Assembly: GCA_029856445.1 (NCBI GenBank)
Contig: JAHQWY010000148.1
Location: 1 to 8,827, forward strand
From: Promethearchaeia archaeon
GTDB taxonomy: Archaea > Asgardarchaeota > Lokiarchaeia > Sigyniarchaeales > SOKP01
Length of the DNA: 8,827 nt
Reading direction: 5' to 3'
Shown one piece after another: positions 1-6,013 of the stretch (position 1 is the first letter of the stretch; every line of letters starts with the position of its first letter). The translations under genes were made by a program, and so were the position numbers. Under the pieces are notes generated by a model. It was given only the letters and a program-made list of their open reading frames with translations, did not search any database and was not told where the DNA came from.

Positions 1-2654
1 ATTCGAGCAACCGGAATTCTAAATGGAGAGCAAGAAACATAATCCAAGCCAATTGAATGAGAAAACTTGATTGAACTTGGTTCACCACCATGTTCTCCGC
101 ATATGCCAGTCTTTAAATCAGGTCTAGTCTTCTTTCCAAGCTTAATTGCCATTTTCATTAGTTGTCCGACACCATCTTGGTCTAAAATCTCAAATGGATT
201 ATTTTCTAATATCTCTTTATTCAAATAGATTGGTAAAAATTTTCCTTCAGCGTCATCACGAGAAAAACCATAAGTCATCTGAGTTAAGTCGTTAGTTCCA
301 AATGAGAAAAATTCTGCTTCAATAGCAATTTCGTCAGCGGTTAAAGCTGCTCTTGGTATTTCGATCATGGTTCCAAATTTATAATCAAGCTCTACATCAT
401 AATCTTTAATAGTTTCTAAAGCAACCTGCATTAATTGTGCTTTTACATATTGTAATTCAGAAATCATTCCAACAAGAGGAATCATAACTTCAGGAATAAC
501 ATCAATTCCTTCTCGCTTCAGTTCACAAGCAGCTTGAAATATCGCTTTTACTTGCATCTCATTGATCTCAGGCCATACAATTCCCAATCTGCATCCTCTG
601 AGACCCATCATAGGATTTTCTTCAGAGAGAGACCTGATTAAGCTAATAACCTTATCCTTTTTTATTATTTCCTCATCTAAGGGGCTTATATCAAGTAGAG
701 ATTTTGATAAAGCATTCGTCATTTTGAGTTCTTGGCGCTCCAATTGAACTAATGATAATTCGGGGAGAAATTCGTGTAAAGGTGGATCTAATAATCTTAT
801 TGTTACTGGTTTTCCTTCCATTATTTTAAAAATTTCATAAAAATCTTCTCTCTGCCAAGGTAAAATTTTATCTAGAGCATCTTGTCGTTCTTCTTTTGTT
901 CTTGCTATTATCATATTTTGAACTGTTGGTAAGCGATCTTGTGCCATGAACATATGTTCTGTTCGACAGAGACCTATTCCTTCAGCTCCAAATTCTAATG
1001 CTTTTTGGGCATCAACAGGGGTATCTGCATTAGCTCTAACACCAAGTTTTTTAATTTCATCTGCCATTTTTAATAATTCTAAAAATTCCCCTTTAATTTC
1101 AGGCTCAATTAACGGTACTTTCCCTTCTATGACCGTTCCGGTAGTTCCATCGATGGTTATGTAATCTCCTTCTTGAACAACCATGTCTCCAACCCTAAAT
1201 TCTTTGTTTTCTTCATCGATTTCTATATCTGAAGCACCTACAACTGCGGGTTTACCCATACCTCTAGCAACGACTGCAGCATGAGATGTTTTTCCCCCAA
1301 ATTGTGTTAAAACACCGCTAGATGCATATAATCCATGTACATCGTCAGGTTTTGTCTGTGGTCGACAAAGAATAATCTCTTTTTCTCCTTGGTTTGCTAA
1401 TTGTTCTGCAGTATCAGGATCAAAAATCGCAATTCCGGAAACAGCACCTGGGGATGCATTAATACCATGAGCTAGGACGTGGATAATAGAATTCTCATCT
1501 ATACTTTTAAATAATAATTTTGAGACTTTTTTTGGATCCATACTCATAATAGCTTCTTCTTTTGTAATCAATCCTTCTTTAACCATATCAACCGCTATTT
1601 TTACTGCTGCTGAAGGGGTACGTTTACCGTTCCTAGTCTGTAAAATATTTAATTTTCCATCTTCGATTGTGAATTCGATATCTTGCATGTCTCTATAATG
1701 CTTCTCCAATTTATCCATTGTATCTAATAATTGAGTATAAATTTCCGGAAATTCTTCTTTCATAACTTCTAATTTTTTAGGTGTTCGAATCCCAGCCACA
1801 ACATCTTCTCCTTGAGCATTGGTTAAATATTCACCGAACTTTGTATTGTCTCCGGTTGAAGGATCTCTCGTAAATGCAACACCCGTAGCAGAATTATCTC
1901 CTTTATTACCAAATACCATTGCTTGAATGTTTACCGCAGTACCAAAATCAGGGATATTATTTATCTTTCTATATGTTATTGCTCTTCGATTATTCCAAGA
2001 TTTGAATACTGCTTCTATTGCAAGAAACAATTGTTTAAGCGGATCTTGGGGAAAGGCTGAACCAATTTCTTTTTCATATAATGCTTTATAATCAGCTATA
2101 ACTTTTTGTAAGTCTCCAACCTTGAGATCGGTATCTTGAGCATTTCTTCCTATAACTCTTTTATATTTTGTTAAGATCCTTTCGAATTTCTCATCTCCTA
2201 TGGCCATTACAACATCACCGAACATTTGGATAAATCTACGGTAAGAGTCGTATGCGAACCGAGGATTCTTAGTTTGTTCTGCCAATCCTAAAACACTTTG
2301 ATCATTTAAACCGAGATTTAAAACTGTGTCCATCATACCAGGCATCGACATTGGAGCACCACTTCGCACACTCACTAATAAAGGATTTTTGGTATCACCG
2401 AATTTTTTCCCTGTGCTCTCTTCAAGTGCTTTTAAATTCTTCATGACACTTGGTTTTAATTCTTTCATAACTTTTTCAGGTTCACGAAAATAAAGTAGAC
2501 AAGCTTCAGTAGTAATTGTAAATCCTGGTGGAATATTAAGACCAAGATTTGTCATTTCGGCAAGGTTTGCTCCTTTTCCTCCTAGTAAATTTTTTAGATC
2601 TTTGTTTCCTTCAGTAAAATCATAGATAAATTTATTCTTTTCACTAGATGTCAT
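1..2654 (-). CDS. ppdK: Pyruvate, phosphate dikinase (PPDK), 3' end cut by window edge
   Basis: Cytosolic enzyme interconverting phosphoenolpyruvate + AMP + PPi and pyruvate + ATP + phosphate; in anaerobes it serves glycolysis or gluconeogenesis. I read the frame codon by codon: 884 codons without a stop, running off the left edge. The N-terminal ATP-grasp part shows LLGGKGANLAEM near residue 25 and SVRSGAPMSMPGMMDT near residue 95. The swivelling phosphohistidine domain has GGKTSHAAVVARGMG with catalytic His458. The PEP/pyruvate barrel has GIGLCRTEHMF, TIRLLDPPLHEF, RGCRLG, FGTNDLTQMT and GICGEHGG with catalytic Cys852. The last visible residues, SPFRIPVAR, match the family about 11 residues before its usual end, so the full protein should be near 895 residues. 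ATG at 2654 gives the normal N-terminus; the preceding GGTAAT is only a weak ribosome-binding match. It lies 156 bp behind the HAD gene. Identity is certain by motif; flux direction is not shown. Confidence 0.97.
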   Translation of the reverse strand, partial: MTSSEKNKFIYDFTEGNKDLKNLLGGKGANLAEMTNLGLNIPPGFTITTEACLLYFREPEKVMKELKPSVMKNLKALEESTGKKFGDTKNPLLVSVRSGAPMSMPGMMDTVLNLGLNDQSVLGLAEQTKNPRFAYDSYRRFIQMFGDVVMAIGDEKFERILTKYKRVIGRNAQDTDLKVGDLQKVIADYKALYEKEIGSAFPQDPLKQLFLAIEAVFKSWNNRRAITYRKINNIPDFGTAVNIQAMVFGNKGDNSATGVAFTRDPSTGDNTKFGEYLTNAQGEDVVAGIRTPKKLEVMKEEFPEIYTQLLDTMDKLEKHYRDMQDIEFTIEDGKLNILQTRNGKRTPSAAVKIAVDMVKEGLITKEEAIMSMDPKKVSKLLFKSIDENSIIHVLAHGINASPGAVSGIAIFDPDTAEQLANQGEKEIILCRPQTKPDDVHGLYASSGVLTQFGGKTSHAAVVARGMGKPAVVGASDIEIDEENKEFRVGDMVVQEGDYITIDGTTGTVIEGKVPLIEPEIKGEFLELLKMADEIKKLGVRANADTPVDAQKALEFGAEGIGLCRTEHMFMAQDRLPTVQNMIIARTKEERQDALDKILPWQREDFYEIFKIMEGKPVTIRLLDPPLHEFLPELSLVQLERQELKMTNALSKSLLDISPLDEEIIKKDKVISLIRSLSEENPMMGLRGCRLGIVWPEINEMQVKAIFQAACELKREGIDVIPEVMIPLVGMISELQYVKAQLMQVALETIKDYDVELDYKFGTMIEIPRAALTADEIAIEAEFFSFGTNDLTQMTYGFSRDDAEGKFLPIYLNKEILENNPFEILDQDGVGQLMKMAIKLGKKTRPDLKTGICGEHGGEPSSIKFSHSIGLDYVSCSPFRIPVAR

Positions 2655-2688
2655 TTTTAATTACCAAAATCTCTATAATCATCAAGTT

Positions 2689-2696
2689 TTAATAAA
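2689..2696 (-). promoter_or_regulatory. Candidate TATA box for the PPDK gene
   Basis: On the minus strand this reads TTTATTAA, about 40 bases before the PPDK ATG. An archaeal start about 25 bases downstream would give a leader of roughly a dozen bases. The surrounding 156-bp gap is so AT-rich that other boxes are possible, for example TATATTTT near 2744-2752. The call is tentative. Confidence 0.25.
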
Positions 2697-2810
2697 TTAA
2701 AAACAGTATCTCATATTTTTATTTTTTATGATAATAACTTACAAAATATAGTAATTAAAGAAGTGAATAAAGTCTTACTATATAATAAAATTTGAATTAT
2801 CATAAGTTAT

Positions 2811-3620
2811 TTAAGCTTTATTAAATTCATTTACCAGCTCCCAAATTCCATCTATGATGAAATCGGGTTTATCTTCACTATTCTTTATCATGTCTAAGGT
2901 TGTTTCTCCAGATAATACACAACAAGTTGTAATACCTGCATTTTTTCCCATTTTTATATCCGTATAAAGACGATCACCAAAAAGAATTGCATCTTTAGGT
3001 GATATTCCTAACTGGCTTAGTTTAAATAGAAGCATTTCTTTCTTCGGTTTTCCAAACACCCTAGGCATCCTTTCCGCTGCTTTATATAATAAAGCTGCGA
3101 TACCACCCGCATCTGGAATATATCCATTTTCAGTTGGACATCTATTATCAAGATGAGTAGCAATATAGGGAAAATCTTCTTTTAAAAGAAATTGAGTTGC
3201 TTTTGCTAATCGTTCGTAGGTAAATTCTTTATCAAAAGCGAGAACAATTATTTGAGGATCCTGCTCAGTTAATTCGAATCCTTCGCTTTCAAATTCTTCT
3301 TTAAGTGACTTTGTACCTAACAAGAAGATTTTCTTATAATTATTTTTTTTTAGATAATCTAAAGTTGGATGTTGAGACAGAATGAGATTTTCTTTAGTTA
3401 TATTGAGATTAAATTTATTTAATTTCTTGAGATAAGCTGAAGTTGATAAACTTGAATTATTTGAAAGAAAATAAAAAGCGATTTGCATATTTCTCAATAT
3501 GTTAATTAATTCAGGAACTCCTTTAAACAAATTATTTCCTAAGTAAATAGTACCATCTAGATCAAAGAAATACACACGTTTTTTTGTTAGTTTAAAAATA
3601 TTCCTTTCGTTATAGGACAT
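2811..3620 (-). CDS. HAD-superfamily IIA (NagD-like) sugar/phosphate phosphatase
   Basis: A 269-residue cytosolic phosphatase, the usual length for the HAD-IIA group (NagD, 4-nitrophenylphosphatase, phosphoglycolate and glycerol-phosphate phosphatases). Motif I is FFDLDGTIY with nucleophile Asp20 and acid/base Asp22. Motif II is FLSNNSS with Ser53. Motif III is the lysine of FGKPKKEM (Lys191). Motif IV is FGDRLYTDI with the Mg-binding Asp216 and Asp221. The stretch between motifs II and III, about residues 75-185, is the size of a C2 cap domain, which in this family sets substrate choice. The physiological substrate cannot be read from sequence. The ATG at 3620 has no clear Shine-Dalgarno sequence, so translation may be leaderless or weakly initiated. 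It sits 67 bp behind the SCP2 gene and 156 bp before PPDK; no functional link to either is evident. Class is certain, specific activity unknown. Confidence 0.93.
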   Translation of the reverse strand: MSYNERNIFKLTKKRVYFFDLDGTIYLGNNLFKGVPELINILRNMQIAFYFLSNNSSLSTSAYLKKLNKFNLNITKENLILSQHPTLDYLKKNNYKKIFLLGTKSLKEEFESEGFELTEQDPQIIVLAFDKEFTYERLAKATQFLLKEDFPYIATHLDNRCPTENGYIPDAGGIAALLYKAAERMPRVFGKPKKEMLLFKLSQLGISPKDAILFGDRLYTDIKMGKNAGITTCCVLSGETTLDMIKNSEDKPDFIIDGIWELVNEFNKA

Positions 3621-3643
3621 CTTACATTCTTAAAAATAGTTTG

Positions 3644-3656
3644 GATACAATAAAAA
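3644..3656 (-). promoter_or_regulatory. Candidate TATA box for the HAD phosphatase gene
   Basis: The minus strand reads TTTTTATTGTATC here, about 25-35 bases before the ATG at 3620. Archaeal initiation about 25 bases downstream of such a box would fall within a few bases of the ATG, giving a near-leaderless mRNA. That fits the lack of a Shine-Dalgarno sequence. It abuts the T tract that may end the upstream gene. Weak, composition-prone evidence. Confidence 0.25.
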
Positions 3657-3666
3657 GGAAAAAAAA
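3652..3666 (-). terminator. Oligo-T tract downstream of the SCP2 gene
   Basis: Read on the minus strand this is eight T, CC, then five T, beginning 22 bases after the SCP2 stop codon. Archaeal RNA polymerase terminates at such T tracts without a hairpin, and no stable stem is visible. It may end the SCP2 transcript only partly, leaving read-through into the HAD gene. Confidence 0.45.
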
Positions 3667-3687
3667 GTAAATAAAGTTTCTTCTAAT

Positions 3688-4110
3688 TTAATAAAATTCA
3701 GTATCAATTGTAGTTGTGGAAACTACAAGTTCTTGTGCTGCTCTTGTAGCTTTTAAAACTTTAGCCATATCACCTTGTAGTTTAAACTTGCCTGCAAGTA
3801 AGCCACGTATTGGATCTAATTCCTTTTTTAAAACTGCCACCCACGCATCGTAAGGACCTGAATATACATATTCTGTTTCCACTTCTTCTCCCTCTGCTAG
3901 TATTCTTGCTCCTGTACATTCACCATGATAAAGTCCTACGAACATCCGAATTTCATGATCTAGATTTCCCGATGGCTCCACAATAAAGAGAAAATCGCCT
4001 TCCCAACCATCAGGTGGAAAACCATTAGGACCAGCAGCATCCTTATAATTTTCGTTTTCATTAATAGCCTTACAATAGGCTGTTGCCCATTCTTGAGTTC
4101 CAAATTTCAT
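3688..4110 (-). CDS. SCP2 sterol-binding-domain (sterol carrier-like) protein
   Basis: A stand-alone SCP2-fold protein of 140 residues, or 143 if read from the upstream GTG at 4119. The family (COG3255-like) binds hydrophobic ligands such as fatty acids, acyl-CoAs or lipids in a tunnel and often serves as a carrier beside acyl-CoA enzymes. The evidence is the C-terminal family signature: SGPYDAW near residues 84-90, then LDPIRGLLAGKFKLQGDMAK near 98-117, ending in ATRAAQELV. The N-terminal half has alternating hydrophobic residues (FLFIVEPSG) consistent with the beta sheet. No signal peptide or membrane segment is visible. I chose ATG 4110 because the GTG at 4119 lies within AAGTGAT, a partial Shine-Dalgarno match at suitable distance from 4110. 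The gene follows the acyl-CoA synthetase, from which a T tract and a TATA-like box separate it. The ligand is unknown, and sterols are not expected in archaea. Confidence 0.85.
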   Translation of the reverse strand: MKFGTQEWATAYCKAINENENYKDAAGPNGFPPDGWEGDFLFIVEPSGNLDHEIRMFVGLYHGECTGARILAEGEEVETEYVYSGPYDAWVAVLKKELDPIRGLLAGKFKLQGDMAKVLKATRAAQELVVSTTTIDTEFY

Positions 4111-4190
4111 TTTTATCACTTAATGTATGTTTATTTCGCTTATTATTTTGATTGTGGTAATAAATTTGTATATTGTATTTAGTAAAGAGT

Positions 4191-4198
4191 ATTATAAA
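4191..4198 (-). promoter_or_regulatory. Candidate TATA box for the SCP2 gene
   Basis: The minus strand reads TTTATAAT, close to the archaeal box A consensus, preceded by TAGAATA as a possible BRE. Initiation about 25 bases downstream would give a leader of about 55-60 bases. A second AT-rich candidate (AATATACA, about 4169-4176) lies nearer the gene. The position just beyond the 11-T tract supports a separate SCP2 transcript. Confidence 0.4.
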
Positions 4199-4217
4199 TA
4201 TTCTAGTTTTTACTTAC

Positions 4218-4228
4218 AAAAAAAAAAA
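4218..4228 (-). terminator. T11 terminator tract after the AOR-acyl-CoA synthetase operon
   Basis: Eleven consecutive T on the minus strand begin 31 bases after the acyl-CoA synthetase stop codon, with no obvious stem before them. This is the form expected of an archaeal intrinsic terminator and is the longest homopolymer I saw in the window. Confidence 0.65.
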
Positions 4229-4259
4229 TAATAAAATTAATTTTTAAATTCCACAATTT

Positions 4260-5975
4260 TTATTTAATTTCTCCTCTTTCTTTCATTTTAGCAATTTCTT
4301 CGGTTCTAAGTTTCCGTTTAAATAGTTTCATTGCTAATGTTAAAGGTAGATCATCCCGAAATTCTACATATTTAGGTACAGCATAAGGTTTTACTTTTTC
4401 CTTTAAAAAGTCAATGATATCCTGTTCAGTAATTTTATCTTTGTATTCTTTATTTAATGTTATAAACGCCTTAACTCTTTCGCTACCAGGTCGTTCTGGA
4501 TCGGGAAGTCCTATTACTCCTGCTACACTTACTGCGGGATGTTCATGTAAGATATCATCAATTACTCTTGAATAGACTTTATTTCCTGATACATTAATCA
4601 TGTCTTTGATACGATCTTCAATATAAAAATAACCATCTTCATCCATTCTACCGATATCTCCCATAGGGAGCCATCCATCATCAGTTAAACCGTTACCTAG
4701 TGTTGGCCAATATCCTTTCATTACCTGTGGTCCACGGATCCAAATTTCACCTGATTCACCAAAAGGCATTTCCTCCCTTGTTTCCGGGTCTATAATTTTT
4801 ACTTCTGTATCTGGTAAAGGTACACCAATACCATTTTTCTTTGAAGCCATAAATCCTGTAACTTTAGAAAGTGGTGAGATATTCACCATGGTACAAGCAC
4901 ATGTTTCTGTAGCTCCATATCCCTCACCCATCGGAACACCCGTTTTTTTCTCAAATTGATCAGCAAGATCAGGAGGCATAGGAGCCGCCCCTGATAGATA
5001 AAAAATGGGTGCTTTAGGGATATCTAAATTAAGAAATCTCATATAATGAGCAGGAACACCTGTAACCATAAAAGGACGATTCTTTTTTATTACTTCAGCA
5101 ATCCTCACCATATCTCTTGGATCCATTAAAAAAACTTTTAATCCCAATGAAATGCATGAATGTAATACGAAATGTCCATATGCATGAAAAAGAGGAACAC
5201 AAATAACTATGGCTGCTTTTCCAATAATTCCCACTTTTAGAGGATCCAACATCCAATGCATTAATTGAACCACATTAGTTGAAATATTATAATGAGTTAG
5301 CATAGTTCCTTTAGGAAGACCTGTTGTACCTCCAGTAAAAGGTAAAAGAGCTAAATCTTCCATAGGATCAACTTCGACTGTTTTTTCAAGTGGATCATAA
5401 TTCTCTAATAAATAATCTAAAGAAAAAAATCCTTTTTCTGATACATCCTGCATATCAGGAAGATTATAATCTGGAAATAATCTCGTTGGAGCATAAATAA
5501 CAGTTTTAATTTTGACCTCATTTTTAGCTTCGTTAATCCGTTCGATTCGTCTATAAGAACAGAAAACTGTTTTAGCATCACTTTCTTTTAATTCATGAAC
5601 TAATTCATCAGTTTTATGCAAAATACTTAATGGAACATGTATAGCACCCATTTTCATAGCAGCATAATCTACTAAAATGAACTCGACACATGAGGGAAGA
5701 ACTGATGCAATTGTATCTCCTTTTTTCAAACCTAAATCGATAAAAGCATTAGCCAGTTTATCTACTTTTAATTTTAAATCTTTATATGTTATTTCATCAT
5801 CTAAATAAATGCAAGCAATATTATCCGGAAATTTTGTTGCACTATCTTCAAGAAACTGGTAGACATTTATTTTAGGGTAAGGTTCCATTGTATGTTTGAG
5901 TTTAAATGGACCTACAACGTAAGATTTTAGCCATGGTTTTTCAGCATAGGTTAATTCCTTTTCTTCACCCATCAT
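4260..5975 (-). CDS. AMP-forming acyl-CoA synthetase (FadD-like fatty acid-CoA ligase)
   Basis: Activates a carboxylate with ATP to an acyl-adenylate, then transfers it to CoA, releasing AMP and PPi. It belongs to the ANL superfamily. Numbering is from the GTG at 5981 (573 residues); the preferred ATG at 5975 gives 571. In order: the A3 phosphate loop PFTGGTTGLPKG (214-225), SGAAPMP (330-336), the A5 motif GYGATET (354-360), the A7 aspartate in MGDIG (Asp442), the hinge region DRIKDMINVSGNKVY (456-470), and the C-terminal LAMKLFKRKLR with the adenylation lysine Lys552. TGGTTG and the overall length resemble medium- to long-chain fatty acyl ligases, but the substrate is not determined. A8 and A10 depart from consensus (SRVID where PREVE is usual; Met before Lys552 where Gly is usual). 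No signal peptide is seen. It lies 38 bp behind AOR, presumably co-transcribed, which suggests that it activates the acid AOR makes or supplies. Confidence 0.92.
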   Translation of the reverse strand: MMGEEKELTYAEKPWLKSYVVGPFKLKHTMEPYPKINVYQFLEDSATKFPDNIACIYLDDEITYKDLKLKVDKLANAFIDLGLKKGDTIASVLPSCVEFILVDYAAMKMGAIHVPLSILHKTDELVHELKESDAKTVFCSYRRIERINEAKNEVKIKTVIYAPTRLFPDYNLPDMQDVSEKGFFSLDYLLENYDPLEKTVEVDPMEDLALLPFTGGTTGLPKGTMLTHYNISTNVVQLMHWMLDPLKVGIIGKAAIVICVPLFHAYGHFVLHSCISLGLKVFLMDPRDMVRIAEVIKKNRPFMVTGVPAHYMRFLNLDIPKAPIFYLSGAAPMPPDLADQFEKKTGVPMGEGYGATETCACTMVNISPLSKVTGFMASKKNGIGVPLPDTEVKIIDPETREEMPFGESGEIWIRGPQVMKGYWPTLGNGLTDDGWLPMGDIGRMDEDGYFYIEDRIKDMINVSGNKVYSRVIDDILHEHPAVSVAGVIGLPDPERPGSERVKAFITLNKEYKDKITEQDIIDFLKEKVKPYAVPKYVEFRDDLPLTLAMKLFKRKLRTEEIAKMKERGEIK

Positions 5976-5980
5976 TTTCA

Positions 5981-5987
5981 CCCCTTT
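5981..5987 (-). promoter_or_regulatory. Shine-Dalgarno sequence deciding the acyl-CoA synthetase start
   Basis: The minus strand reads AAAAGGGGTGAAAATGATG across 5971-5989. The GGGGTGA matches the GGAGGTGA consensus at six of seven positions. The GTG at 5981 overlaps this site, so it is unlikely to be the start codon. The ATGs at 5975 or 5972 fit better; 5972 has the more usual spacing. Confidence 0.6.
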
Positions 5988-6013
5988 TTTTAATAGAATA
6001 GTAGTAATATTAT

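Noticed and set aside
562..1164. Two short plus-strand open frames (562-747 and 946-1164)
   Set aside because: Antisense to PPDK, whose frame is continuous with family motifs on both sides; these are chance openings.
1..2654. Possible frameshift or pseudogene in PPDK
   Set aside because: Reading every codon from 2654 to position 3 gave no stop and continuous family-like sequence with both catalytic residues; it is merely cut by the window edge.
2655..2810. Small gene or RNA in the HAD-PPDK gap
   Set aside because: The gap is AT-rich with frequent stops in all frames and no stable hairpin that I could find.
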